DNA from: Echinometra lucunter
Lineage: Eukaryota > Echinodermata > Echinoidea > Camarodonta > Echinometridae
Length of the DNA stretch: 64,000 nt
Assembly (NCBI GenBank): GCA_029962745.1
Contig: CM057157.1
Coordinates: 5,180,875-5,244,874 of the forward strand
Direction of reading: 5' to 3'
Below, piece by piece: positions 48,283-60,600 of this stretch. The stretch's first letter is position 1, and the number at the start of each line of letters is the position of its first letter. The notes below the pieces were generated by a model that did not search any database, was not told the origin of the DNA, and was given only the letters and a program-made list of their open reading frames with translations. The position numbers and the translations under genes are program-made.

Positions 48283-48480
48283 TTCTGATATTTCGCCATA
48301 TTTTCACATCATTTAGAACATAAAAACTCATTCATGCATTTAGCTTACCTTAAATCCGCCGCCGCTGGTTTTCGAATTTCTCAGCCTTTCTGGTCAGCTC
48401 AGACGCGACGACTTGCATTGGCGCGGCGCGCGTGCCATCCCATAATAAGCTGCTACTCAACCAATCAGAATTTTTTGTGA
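48283..48480 (-). promoter_or_regulatory. Candidate promoter and first exon of the transposon-borne gene
   Basis: Reading the minus strand from the right end: a GATCGC repeat (48479-48503), then an inverted CCAAT box (48461-48465, 'ccaatcag' on +), a CpG-rich 'ggcacgcgcgccgcgcc' segment and a donor AAG|GTAAGC (exon end 48349). A second donor, CAGAA|GTAAGT (exon end 48283), lies further in. Just before it is an ATG in good context (48299-48297) giving MAKYQ in phase 2. CpG richness against the AT-rich surroundings and orientation into the element suggest a promoter. Which donor is used, and whether this ATG is the real start, cannot be decided here. Confidence 0.4.
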
Positions 48481-48503
48481 TCGCGATCGCGATCGCGATC
48501 TTG
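48479..48503. repeat. GATCGC hexamer repeat
   Basis: About 3.7 perfect copies of GATCGC next to the candidate promoter. Confidence 0.9.
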
Positions 48504-48551
48504 ACTCATTTGGACAAGTTTCAAAATAGGTCAGCATATTAGGAACCTCCG

Positions 48552-48729
48552 ATGCCAGGTCATCTGACTCGCGTAAATTCAATTACTCACCACATGTGGG
48601 TCAGTGCAAGTAGGTATCTAACAAGTGACACACCATATGTGAGTCACTACTGTACAGTGATGATATATTGACCCGGTGTGGTGAGTATTCTGTAATTACC
48701 TACTGCAAACGAGTCGCCTGACCCAGTTG
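48552..48729. promoter_or_regulatory. Right subterminal repeat zone
   Basis: The same word set as the left zone in about 180 bases: 'gactcgcg', 'attactcacca', 'gtgggtcagtg', 'gtgacaca', TGAGTCA (48640-48646) and 'gagtcgcctgaccc'. Supports a functional pair of transposon ends. Confidence 0.55.
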
Positions 48730-48752
48730 TGACCCAGAAAAGTTTTCTGTGT

Positions 48753-48761
48753 AATAATTTG
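48753..48761. repeat. Right 9-bp target-site duplication of 12-kb element
   Basis: AATAATTTG directly after the right terminus, identical to 36494-36502. Confidence 0.7.
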
Positions 48762-50769
48762 TCGAAAGTTTGCGATGAATGCTGCAGCGTAGAATCGTGA
48801 GTTTGCTAAAAAAAAATCGAAAGCGTTGGCGTGATATATACTTAAACCATGCTTACTTTTATCACACACCGTATTGTAAGACATAGTCTAAGCAATGAAT
48901 ATTAGGCAGAACTTTGTCAGCAATGTATCAAAAAACACTAGGGATATCAGAATGTGAAGTTCCCTCATTATAATCATCATGAAGATCACAACATATTGTT
49001 TTTTAGAGTTATATTTTCTCCTGTTAATTCCCTTCTCTTCTATGTACAATTTTCTATGATTATTTGCTTGGTATACCGTATTTTCACGTCATTTATGTTA
49101 GTGAGTGTGGCTTATAATGCTGATGTACGGAGTTTGTAGCTCCATGGCTGATGTTGACCACTGATTACTGTTGTTACATAAGGTGCGCGACGAAATTTCG
49201 ATAAAACAGTTTCGCCTGCACAGCTGGATGTCTTCATGCATACGTCTACGTACGACGCGTCACAGTGTCTACCGTGATTGGTCAATAGTTTCCGTTGCAG
49301 GGCATCGCGGGGTGGCGTAATTTCACTGCACACACAATTTCATGGATGACCGTCAGTCTCCCGAACGCTAACTGTGATCAATTTCCCTTGTGAAGTCTTA
49401 TGTACTAATGGCCTATAACATTAACTAAGAGCCTTAAAAATAGAACAGAAAGCTATAAATATACTTGATGAAGTTAAGAAAGAGTCACACTACCCATGTA
49501 ACGGTCGCCAAGTGACAGCAGATCATTAACGGATGACATGAGTGCTCGAGACTTCAGACTTGTCTGGCAGTATTATTTATGCTTGGAGCTTTTCAGTAGC
49601 AAAAAAACAAACAACTGATTAAAAAGTGACAGGTGACAGGTGATGTTATGGCTATTAAGGCACAAGGTGCTCATATTGTCTCGTAGTTGAAATCCTTGTC
49701 TTAGTTTCCAAAACGTTGAGAAATTGACGGCAAATTGATTTTTTTTTTTTTTTTTTTTTTTTGGGGGGGGGGGAGTTATTGACCTTCAAACAATACGGGA
49801 TATACAACACTGGAAAATCTCTTTGCATTAACTTAAAATAATTTTTGTTCTATACTGAAAGGGAGAAAAGACAAAATATATGACGATGAAAAGAGAAAAT
49901 ACAAGCAGTATCCGTAGGCCTATTCAATACATGCACTGAACTCAGAGACTGCTGCATTGAAGTTCCAAACCTTCAGAAACGTAGTACCACTGTAAATAGA
50001 AAGAAAAAAAAGTACTACAGTATGAAAATTCATTTCTATTTTAACAGGTCAATGGACTGTCCAATATCATCAGTGCTGAAACAACTCATCTGATTCTCTA
50101 GTCATGAGTTGAGAGGACGCCATGAAACATTCGATCACGTCTGAAACGATAAATCGTATGAAATCTGTTGTTTTTCTCGCACCATATGTTTCATGTTCAC
50201 ACCGTGCTTAACAGAGTCACATGAGGACACTGCCACTGGCACCACTCACTTCCACTAATAGGCAAACACTTCTTCGATGATCCCTTTCTACATGTGATTT
50301 GTCTACACAAGCAATGGTCTCAAGCTTACAAAAGATAAGCAGCGAATAGTGCTGGGGGATGCCAAGGTGTCAAAACGCCGCCGGCTCGAGGAAAGTCTTC
50401 GCAAGTTTGCGTATTAGCGGTATTACGTAACCACCCACACCAACCATTTGTGAAAACTGTCAGCTATTACCGAATTTATGTCTACGATTTTAATTAATGG
50501 AGGTTGATGATAGGGGGCAATTACCCGCCTTAATGGCTGCTTAAGGGAAAGCCAAACTTCCTGGCAATTCATCAATATTAAGCTTCGAAGGGCACCCTTA
50601 TGGCGTGGGAGGCGATGTGAAAACATGAATGTAATATATTATGTGCTTAGAAATAACCACCATCAGTGGTGATGATGACAGAAAACACATCATTTATATC
50701 GTAGGTTTATGTAATGTAATTAACCCCTCTGGTGCGTTTTGAAGGGTTTGCGAGAGGGCAAACAAAATA
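48762..50769. other. Noncoding stretch with a T/G homopolymer pair
   Basis: No gene recognised. Contains a T run then a G run (49739-49773). Confidence 0.55.
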
Positions 50770-50777
50770 TCTACGTT

Positions 50778-51000
50778 CAGGGGCGGCGCAAGGTATATTG
50801 ATAGGGGGAGGGGGCCAAGATGTCCCATAGGTGAGTTTATTCATGTTTGAAATGAACAAATGGGGGTATTGTAGTTGCATGCCCCAGCCCTCTCTTTCCC
50901 CATACTCTTCATTCTTCTTCTTCACCCCTTTTTTGATCACTTGAAAAATCATAAGTCGGTAGTCGCTCCCCTATACCCTTGCAATGTAGCGCCACCACTG
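50778..51000. mobile_element. hAT MITE, 223 bp, with perfect 8-bp target duplication
   Basis: TCTACGTT at 50770-50777 is exactly repeated at 51001-51008. The left end CAGGGGCGGCGCAAGG is inverted to the right end (CAGTGGTGGCGCTACATTGC on the minus strand). CAG termini with an 8-bp duplication define hAT. The interior is noncoding; the C-rich frame across it is not a gene. Confidence 0.9.
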
Positions 51001-51008
51001 TCTACGTT

Positions 51009-51545
51009 GATTCTTCTTCTCATGTGTTTATTCATAACCATGAATTATATTTGTTTACAAGCGTTGGCACAGGCGTCATTTATGTCCTTGAATAAGTTGA
51101 AAGGACGAGACTTTCTGCGGATCTCAAATGTTTCCCCTTCCCTCACGTGGTATTAATGTTATATCACGCCGTAATTAATGGCATCTTTATGTTGCATCGC
51201 TAATACCTTTCAGTTGTTGTAAAAAGTGAATTTATGAAAAGTTAATACATAACAAAATCAGAAAATGACTTTGTTTCTAATTCAATGATAGATCATTAAA
51301 ATGAATATTTCGATTGAATAGTCAGTAGATTAAACAATTATCCATTTATCTTCCAGTAAGTTTAATGGCTATCAGCCGTCACCATCATCACCACCAAATT
51401 CATACCAACGTACAGATTATCACCATCACCACCATCCCACTACTTATGCTCTTAACACTACCTCTATACACAACTCGTATTACGTATTTCCTCTACAACA
51501 AGCTTCTTACATTTGAATAAAATCTGCTGCTACATGTACAACAAC
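51009..51545. other. Noncoding stretch, no gene recognised
   Basis: Contains short CAT/CAC (CATCACCACCA-like) clusters near 51385-51440. No supported gene. Confidence 0.55.
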
Positions 51546-51840
51546 GTATACTTGTAGAGGTGTAGTGGTCCTAGTGCATACGTCACCGGACTGTAGATCG
51601 CATGGTTCGTGATTCGAGTCCCACCATGCAAGGCACTAATGTCTTTTGGCAAGACACCAATCTACAATTGCCACTCTTGACCCAGGTGTAGTAGTAAATG
51701 GGTACCCGGTAAGAAGGAAATTCCTTGAAATGCTACAGCACTGCAATAGCAGCCATGCTAAAGCTAATACAAGTAACAGTGCAGAGCCAGGGGTGGCACG
51801 TTGGACAGACATAAGCACCTGTACAAGAACCCATTACTAC
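51546..51840 (+). mobile_element. tRNA-derived SINE
   Basis: A Pol III A-box-like TGGTCCTAGTGC is followed by a B-box-like GGTTCGTGATTCGAGTCC, about 30 bases apart. Then comes a non-tRNA body with 'gacccaggtgtagtag' and 'aaatgggtacccggtaagaa', a phrase I associate with echinoderm SINEs. It encodes no protein and would be mobilised by a partner LINE. The 3' end and target duplication are not clear, so the end coordinate is approximate. Confidence 0.7.
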
Positions 51841-54180
51841 TTTTCTACTTCCACTGCCCCGCAAAGCACCATTGCTTTCTCCCCCCCTCTCCCTCTACCC
51901 CTTCTTGTATGTTTTTGTTTAGATCAATATTTTCAGATTTGGCAATGAGACACCAGTCTTTTCCCTTTTATGAACAGATTGAAAATGTATCTGTGGTTTA
52001 ACTCCATGAAGTATCCAAGCTAGCATCATTTTGATAATGGTCAAATACTGACCAGGAGCAGGAAATGGACATTAGTACTGGTCAGTGTCAGTGTTTTTCA
52101 AAGGTCACCTTGGATAGGAAATGACTTGATCTGGATACAATATTGTAAAAAGTTTGGATTATATTACTTAATGAAAAACAAGAACATTTTCAGCACATTT
52201 TTTTTTTCAACTCTGATTTGTTTCTAAAGGATGAAATGAAGGAACTAAAGTGTACAGTTATCGCAACTCTATCTATACGAAGTATTATTCTTTATAACAT
52301 TGATTTAAATCATTTCATTTAACAAAGGTATCTTAACAAGAAACTGTAACAGCTTTGATTTTTCATTTAGGTTGTGTAAATATTAGAAACCACCTGATTA
52401 TACAGTATGATAAAATAAATGCAAAAAATAAACCATGTCATAACTATCATACAGAGTTTATTGAGTTTACTTTGTGGACAACAGCTTTGGCTTTTCTTAA
52501 TATTTTCAGGAAGTAAAATTCCTATGAATGATCACACCCTACCAAAACAGCTAACCCCACAGTTACATGTACCAACATACCATCATCACCTGAGCTTTCA
52601 CAACTACCACAAACACTAAAAACTAACGTGACAGGTATGTGAATCACAGTTACAACTGCCACTATTCCAACCATCATCACATTTTCTGCCCCCTTCTAAA
52701 AAAGTTACATAAGATCCCTCATCTCTATCTTCACATTACGATCTATACTGGAATCATGTTCTGTTTCAAGTGTAGATTTGATGTTCTGTTTATTTCCTCC
52801 ATATTCCACAAAAAAATCAACTATCCATTCAATTTCCTTCAACTGAAGGTAAAAACACTTCAGTGGACTTGCTAGCCTTGTCCCGTTTCCTATATATGTT
52901 TTTTTTTTAATAAGTCACATTTTAATTAACCCTTGGTCACTGTTTAAAGCAACAAACTGATTCAAATTAACGCATATTGGCACTTGTGTCATTTTACTTG
53001 CGAAAGCATTTAATGCACAACAATACATACAAATGTACAGCAATTGCAACTTAACTTGACTTTGCTGTCACTTGAATCTTTTAACATGAACAGTGTATCT
53101 TTGTGACAGAATACAGGACTGATTCCACTCAATCAAAATGCTTCTTAACACAGAGGTAAGAACTGATTAGAATAAATTCGGAGCCCCCTCTCAATTGCAA
53201 GAACAGGCTTGATCCAAAGATTCAAGGATTGCCAGCAAATCAGATCAACCATCACTCCGTTGAAGGATCCCTTAGGAACATTAGATATTACTCATTACAT
53301 TGTTCAATGTCATATTAAAATTGAATATCAATTAATCCTATCAAGATATAAATCAATATAATAAAAAAAAACTGAAAAATTCACACGCTGAGGGATTCAA
53401 GAAAAATTTGTAAAATGGACAGATATGTAACATGTTGAATACATAAAGTCTAGTAATTCAGGAGAAAACACAACAAGAAATGCCCATTGAGAAATTTCAA
53501 GCAGTTAAATGAAGTCTCAAAAACTATTTTCTTGTGCTTCCTCTCCCCCTCTCTACATTTTATTTTTCTCTTGCTTATCCCTTCTCTCTTTCTCTCTCTC
53601 CCTCTCTCTCCGCTCATTCTTTCCATGAACAAACTCTCCCTCAATGATCGATTGGCACCAGTACGAATGTAGATTCCAGATGCCAGATAGATTTCCTGAT
53701 ATCTCCTCAAGGACATAATGAATATAAAACATTTCTGTTTACAAGTTCACAGGAAAATTGTGGTTAAAAGACATCCAGGGTTCTTTAGTGCTGCTAAAAA
53801 AAGAATGATTTCAATAGATTTCAAAAATGAAAACTAGGACAGTCTTTACACTTTGTATCTCACATGTCTTAAAGAGAAACAAATAACATCATTACCAAAA
53901 AAGAAAAATAAATATAAAAACAAAAGGATATCAAATGCATTGGGGTAATTGTCCATAAAACCTAAACATTTGAAGTAAGATTATACCCTTCATCTCCCCC
54001 TGAAAAAAAAAGCTTAATTTTCTCTAATGATTCTAGTCTAAATGCAGCATATGCAGCATAATACTATGAAAGAAAATTTGAAAGAACATCTACTTCTTAC
54101 AAGTCACTCAAAGCATATGCTATATAGTAAAGCGATAGTTTTATTTAGTTATCACCCGACTGCCTTTTGTTTACACTGGT
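51841..54180. other. Noncoding AT-rich stretch, no gene recognised
   Basis: No splice-bounded or ATG-initiated frame of interest. A CT-rich patch lies at about 53535-53615. Confidence 0.55.
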
Positions 54181-54362
54181 TGCTCTTTCTACTGAAGAAG
54201 CATACACGTTGTTACTACCTATCACCAGAATGTTGCACAAGTTTATCATATTCTTTCTTTCCTCTTCCATTTACCTTCATTTCTCCTCTTGATCTAAGTG
54301 GCACAACTACTGGGCAAAAGAAATGATGTTCAGTGTTTGGTTCTCCTTTTTAATGTTTATTT

Positions 54363-56240
54363 GAGAGTGTATATGAAGCATAGTGATGGTTTATACTTTA
54401 TTCCCTTTTCTTCTTCTTATTATCTTCTCTGTTCCCTCTTCTGTTTACAGTCTTCTTCTATGGTTCTCAGAAACAAATTTTGATGGTCAATAAAGAGATA
54501 GATCTTCAGCCACAGCGTAGGACCCCAATTAAATCCTCGTAAACTCGTAAAAGCTTTTGAATTCGTAACGGCTACCAAACGCCTCGCTGAGAGAGGATCA
54601 ATGAATCCTTGAAAATACCTCTCGTTTCTCCCTTATTTTGGCACCAAAATTCATAAAAATTTCAGATTACATCAGAAATGATGATATCATTCTTCATTTT
54701 CATTTTCTCTTAAAACGGTTGGGTATTATTTTAAATGCAGGTATTTTTCAGTTGCAGAGGACCGCGGGAAGAGGTGTTTATTTTTTCCTGACACAACCCT
54801 GGGAGAGCATGAATATGCAAACGATTGACATGTTACTAGACTTTAGAGTCCAGGCTAACTTTCCGTGTATTTTCATGTTTGCGCAATGAGTAGTTTTCTG
54901 TAAATCTGCCTTCAAAAGTCACGGTTTAAACATAAAACGACTGTAAACTGTCACTACTGCGCATGGGCTTTTACGACTTATTCTATGAATGGGCTAAGTC
55001 GAGCGCATTACGTCATGCATATCACCAGCATGCATGCACACTGTACTGCATGCATGCACAATGCACGTTGCGTGTATATATCGACGACCAGCGCAGCACT
55101 GCTGTAGCCCCCAGCAAGTAGCAACCCTTCGATTAATTCGCTGTTTATGCGAGGCCAAAATAATTGTATGCACGTAATTTTCTTTCAGTTTCCTTTCTGT
55201 AAAAATTTTTATCACCTGTTTACCGTGCTATGCTTTGTTCTATGTTTTCTGAACCATTTATTTCATCTAGAAGTGCACGGGTCTCGTACGGTTCGTGCCA
55301 CAGATAGTTCAGTTAGCTTCGCACAGTCACACTGCGCAGTATACAGTGCGAAGCTTCGAAGGCCGTGCATGAACCGGGGTACACGAGATGAATCTTGAAC
55401 AGTTCGTGAATGACATTGCCTTGGATTTTTTCCCGACATAACCGTGCGACAGTAAATTTTGAAAAGATATTCGGAGGAGACTTTCGATATACTTTGATTG
55501 TTCATATGTGCAAGCCTCGATCTTGGGCAATAACGGAAAATATGAAAAATAACGTAACTTTTGCTGACTAAAAAAAAAAAAAAGAAGCATCTCATTTCAC
55601 TAATTTTTCATATAATAAAACATGATTCTGCTACAAATAATTATCATGATGCGTAAGAGCAACTCTCATTCTTTAATTTGAAGTTTGATTCATTTCATTT
55701 GGTGGTTTCTAAGGCGAGATTTTGCAGATTAGCCAAGACTCCTCCGTAGCGTTTTACGTAAACAAATTTAGGCGGCACGGAGTGAAAGCTTTCGGGCAGT
55801 TAATTGGGGTGCTACGCTGTGGCTGTCTTGGGGCACCTGTAATGTTTCTCAATGAGAGCATCTGAAGCATAATGATGGTTTCTAATCTCTCTCCTCATAT
55901 TTCATGTTTTCTGCTTCCTTTACATATCATCTATATTCTCTGACTAGCAGAAGCACAATTCCTGGGTCAGTGCACAGCATTTGAGGATTGCATCTAGGAG
56001 TAACCCCACTGTTATTTAAAGAGAGAAAATGAAGCAGAGTCACGGTGTCTTCTCTTTCCTCTGCTTCTCAAATGCACACAAGCACAATCGAAGGGTCAGG
56101 TATAGCTTTCATCTTGGCGAAACTGCACTATTTCAAAACAAGAGTATTTGAAGCACAGCGATGGTTTCTTGTTGTCTTTTTGTCATCATCTTCTATCTTT
56201 CTTCTTCTGTTTACTATCTTCTCTCCTTCTCTTATTCATG
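54363..56240. repeat. Degenerate ~110-bp repeat array, interrupted by a TIR element
   Basis: Units with 'gaagcatagtgatggttt' followed by TTC/CTT-rich sequence start near 54373, 55864, 56029 and 56150. The last three are 120-170 bp apart. The gap between the first and second is filled by the element at 54507-55825. Confidence 0.6.
54507..55825. mobile_element. TIR element, 1.3 kb, noncoding
   Basis: The left end CAGCCACAGCGTAGGACCCC is inverted to the right end (CAGCCACAGCGTAGCACCCC on the minus strand), 26 of the first 28 bases matching. TCTT directly flanks both ends (54503-54506 and 55826-55829), a possible 4-bp target duplication. The interior has GCATGCATGCACA repeats (55029-55060), a TATATAT word (55075-55081) and an imperfect ~110-bp inverted repeat (about 55278-55390) with GCTTCGCAC/GTGCGAAGC arms. 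No transposase frame was found. Confidence 0.7.
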
Positions 56241-56473
56241 GGATTCCTTGGATCAAAGATGGTGAAAGTATCTGCATCCTTCACGTTAGCATCCTTCACC
56301 TTGTTATCATGAGTCTCAAACTGCAGACTGTGCACCAACCTGCAAGATGAAGAAAATAGAAAAAGACAAAGCAATAACTATCATGTTTATAGTTATATCA
56401 TAGTTATATTACTGAATTACTAAATCTTAAAACTCAAACACATGGTCGTAATCTCCATAGTACACACGACACA

Positions 56474-56795
56474 CTGTTGTTGCAGATTCCCTCAATTAAA
56501 ACGAAAGTAACCCTAGGTGACCAATCATTCCTTTGTATAGCCCCCAGAGTGTGGAACAGATTACCACTAGATATCAGGAAATCTCAGACATTAGAAACCT
56601 TCAAATCATGATTAAAAAGTTATCTGTTTTAAACATAAACTCATTTTTCTTTCATTTTGTGAATGTTTTTGAAATCATATAGTATTATGCAGCAAAGGCA
56701 TTTAGGAGCTCTTGCAGCACAGTGGAATATATACACATAGTTTTCTGCGCTTAATAATTTATTTATTATCATTATTATTATAATGTGAGGAATGA
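56474..56795 (+). mobile_element. Truncated 3' end of a non-LTR retrotransposon (CR1/L2/Jockey-like), degenerate
   Basis: The frame from about 56477 reads LLQIPSIKTKV, then FLCIAPRVWNRLPLDIRKS, then LETFKS, a TGA stop, LKSYLF and TAA. The 'APR.WN.LP..IR' and 'F+..LK..LF' signature is the familiar C-terminal end of reverse-transcriptase ORFs in this retrotransposon group. A 3' tail with 'gcgctt' and a degenerate ATT microsatellite follows, as in many CR1/L2 elements. One in-frame stop and the 5' truncation show it is a dead fragment. Confidence 0.75.
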
Positions 56796-59410
56796 TAATT
56801 TTGTGACTACTTGAATAACATTAATGTTCACCATACAGTGTCTCTCAAGGTATACCTTTTTTCTCAAGATGTTTAATCCATTTTTTACTACCACAGGTGC
56901 ATTCTGAAAGATATTTTATATTTGATTTTCTTTTTACATATTTGCTTTAAAAAAAAACACATGTTCTCATGCAAGGAATGATAACAAATTTATGTCAAAG
57001 GAGGCAAAAGAGTTGGACTTGTCAAATGTTCTACCGCTTGAAACCATTGACAGCAATGCCAAGAGCTACCTACATACATTACACGCTTACTAAGCATGAC
57101 AGGAAAACATACTTTCGATTTCTACTTCTGTTCTGCGTGGGGGTTTACACAGATGCAGAGGAGGGGTGGTTGTTTGAGTATACATGATTCCTGCTGTCTT
57201 TACAGATCAAACAATCAGATTTGGAACTGTTTTTCTTCCTTGTTTTCTTTCTACACAAAACTGAGGTGCATTCAACTCAAAACTCCTTTACTGAGGCAAG
57301 ATACTGAGCTAAATATGGCAGAATGGTCGAGGTAAAGTTACTATAAAAACCACTCTCATTTCACAAGTACCACAAGGGGCAAATTTCCTTCCACAGGATG
57401 AGTGGTGTAACTTTCACCACAAGCTGTCCCGACCCAGTTTCCTCTTCAAATTCACTGAACAAACTCGCCTTACCAAATTAAAGGGACATTCTGCTTCCTC
57501 ATCATGACCCTTCAATTGCTTCGTACCACTATCTCTCATATCAGTGTGTTTCCCAACTTTTTCTGAGGGATGTGAAATGCCATTAACCCTTTTGACCCGT
57601 CAGTCTCATCTACAAAATATTTTGGATAATGACAACATGTATCCTCTCTTTCGAGATAAATCACAGCATTCCTTGTCTACCTCAGTTCAATCTTTAAAGT
57701 ACAATGCACATTTCACCTTTTTTTCTACTATGATGACACAGAAAAAAATTTCTTCCATTTTGCTTCAATCGAGTTCAGCATTGATGACCAATCCAAGGGA
57801 TTTTTTTTTTTTTTTTGAACTTGGAAGTTTTGTAAGCGTTTACAAGATTAAGATTAATCTTGGATGGTAGGGCAGGTGCCAAACGATTGTAGTCTCATGA
57901 TGCTCTGGTCCATGGGGGAACAATTGCCCCCATATTGACGTCAAGCCTCGTTTGCACAGGTACAACAATTTGCTAATCTGCCCAACATCTACGTGCAACA
58001 CAAATCAATATAGGAAAATCTACATTTACATGTAGAGGCTGATCAGTGTCTTTCACAAAGAAACCCTACACATAAGGCTAAGTGTGCAAGGAACCTGTTA
58101 AATTTCTTAAGTAACATAGACAAACAAGAATGAAACAAACAAAATGTAGTAAAATCAAGTAAAATTGGCATCATTCCATTTTTCAAGTGGTGATTTATAA
58201 GCAGACTGCACAACAGTTTAATCAAACACTCAGCGATCTTCAAAAAAAAAGGTTTAAATTAATGGTGTCTTGATCTTTTTTTGAAAAAGAAAAACATTTG
58301 TTTTGGTCTCATCTGTTTTAGGTCCATAGTTCGAATCATATTTTTCTAGAAAAAGAAAACAGGAAGAAATAAAAAAGGGAGGAGAACAAAAGTGTCAATC
58401 TCTGACCTTGACAATGATCACACGGACAGTAAGTGCACACCACAGCATGGATGTGAGTCTACAGGTAAGAGAGTTCAATCACTCTACTATTCTGACAGAC
58501 AATGCCTCTTTACTTTCAGATTATCAAAGCTCATGAAGTTTTAGAAATAAAAGAAAAAATGGCATAGGCATGTTTGATATAGCACCACATTGTTCTCCCT
58601 GTATCAAATGATACATGCACTTAACTTTTAACCAAGTGGTTCCATTCTTAACAGAGAGTGGAGCTATTTCGATTTCTAACCTTCAGTAATTATGTTGTCA
58701 GACAGCCAATCAATTAGTGCACTTAAAAAGGTCCTGGTCCTCAATGGCATTAGGAAATAGCAGTTAGGTGAGAGTAGACCTAGACCTCTACCTTGTCTAG
58801 CTATCAAGGTTACAGTCTAAGGTCAATGAACTTATGAACCCAAATAGAAAACAACAACAAAGAAGTGTTTTGCTTGAGTTCATTGACTGACACTCTACTG
58901 ATTCTTTTAAGACTTCTACACTTATGCTACACTTTTTCGCTTTATTTCATTGATAAACTTTACTGCAAAAACTTCAATCAACTGCAAACTATTGTAATAA
59001 AATATGTTTGAACTTTGACCTGGGAATACAGGTAAATTTAAGAGGTAAAGATGACTTGACAATAATGCTGGCAAAGATTTAACAAAAAATAAAATTTCTT
59101 CCACTGCTGGTCTGTGGGAACATTTTGTTGGATTTCTAGAGTAATTCTCATGAATTGTGATTTTCAGGAAATAACAAACAGGGTAAATAAACACACATGC
59201 TCAAAGAAACAGTTTGTGGCTTGGGCTTTCTGTACCATGCACTAATTACTAAACATAACATAAATCTAATGACTTCCAAATTAGAAAACTTTCCAGGTCA
59301 CATTTCCCTTTCATCATGCCCCATGTTCATACATGATAAATCTGTTGTATAGCTATAGCAAAATGGTATACTATTCAATGAATTTCTGTGCTTGTGCAAG
59401 CTAACTAACG
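56796..59410. other. Noncoding stretch, no gene recognised
   Basis: Open frames are short and lack features. One CRE palindrome TGACGTCA lies near 57938, and a T run near 57802-57817. Confidence 0.5.
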
Positions 59411-59413
59411 AAA

Positions 59414-59628
59414 CGTATAATGAAACTAGGGTTTGAGCATCATTTCACACTAGAACTCGATAAAAAATCATGGTGCGTGTGTCTCTGAAGTCTGAACGTA
59501 GGGCAATCTGAGAAACGGCATAATGTATGATGAAACTAGGGTCTGAGCATCATTTCGAACTAGAACTCGATAAAGAATCACGGTTCGTGTGTGTCTGAAC
59601 GTAGGGCGACCTGAGAACGGTATAACTG
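59414..59628. repeat. 110-bp tandem duplication
   Basis: 'tgaaactagggtttgagcat' at 59421 recurs as 'tgaaactagggtctgagcat' at 59531. The rest of the unit ('tagaactcgataaa', 'tctgaacgtagggc', 'ctgaga') follows in the same order with a few substitutions and a short deletion. Confidence 0.9.
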
Positions 59629-60562
59629 GGCAGGGCTTAACTTGAGCGTGGTCGAAAGGAGATATGACCTTGCCATGACAACATGCGCAGTAGAACACTG
59701 CACATCTACAGAACATTTTCTTTAAACAGTTTGGGATGTGTGTCTGAATACTCTGTTCACTATATGATGATTATTTATAGACGTTTCTTTATGGAGTTTC
59801 TGGATAAGCATTTTGTGTCTGAACAGGCTGATGGCTTGCAGATAATCTCTTGCAAAAGGGAAAAGTGTGCCAGATGCAATGATAATATGGACAACATCCT
59901 ACTCATATGATTTCAACAGTTGAATGAATAACCATGGTTATTCCCAGACTCTGAACCTGTAAAGTCAAGGTCATTTACAAACTAGGCATTATACAATGTT
60001 AATTCATTTGATTAATATCCATGCATTCAGTTCCTTACAGTGTACTTCAACAAATGATGTTTACTTGTTATTGATTTTGTCAGAATTCTAGGAATTATTG
60101 AAGATTTGTTTCTGATCTTCTGTTCTAATAAATGAGGCACACTCTTCCACAGAACCAAAAATATCAAAATATATGAATCATGGAAAATTTATAATCAAAT
60201 TTCTTGTAGAAATCTCATCCACCAATACTTCATGCTTTAAAAGAGTCTCAATACACAAAATGTACAAATATCAAATATACATATACAGTCCATACCAAAT
60301 GGCTGACATAATAAAGCAAAAGCTCAAAGTATCCATGGATAGGCCCTACAGGTTACGAAAGTGCAGGTTTCAATATAAGACTTTACTCAAGAGAAAGGAA
60401 AGTGTAGCTTTTAAAAACAAGTGGACCTTCCAAAATGGTTGTCATTAAAGCATATTTCACTGAATGGTTTGCATGTTTCGACATTAAAGACAGAAAGTGA
60501 GTGAGAGAGAGAGAGAGAGGGATAGAGAGAGAGAAATGGAGAGAGGGAGAGAGAAATGGAGA

Positions 60563-60600
<38 letters not shown>

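Larger units (their letters stand above)
36503..48752. mobile_element. 12.25-kb gene-bearing TIR element, superfamily unassigned
   Basis: Perfect 23-bp terminal inverted repeats at 36505-36527 and 48730-48752 begin ACACAGAAAACTTTTCTGGG. Identical 9-bp direct repeats (AATAATTTG) flank them. Both ends have subterminal zones rich in GTGAGTCA/TGACCC words. A minus-strand spliced gene lies inside, with a candidate promoter next to the right end. The interior is loaded with younger MITEs, and a duplicated last exon has decayed, so this is an old and probably inactive copy. A 9-bp duplication is seen in Mutator-like and some Merlin elements, and 8 bp in hAT, P and Zisupton types, but neither the TIR nor the protein lets me assign a superfamily. 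Confidence 0.75.

Noticed and set aside
55075..55110. TATA-box promoter reading rightward
   Set aside because: TATATAT followed by a plausible initiator lies inside a noncoding TIR element, and no downstream frame supports a gene.
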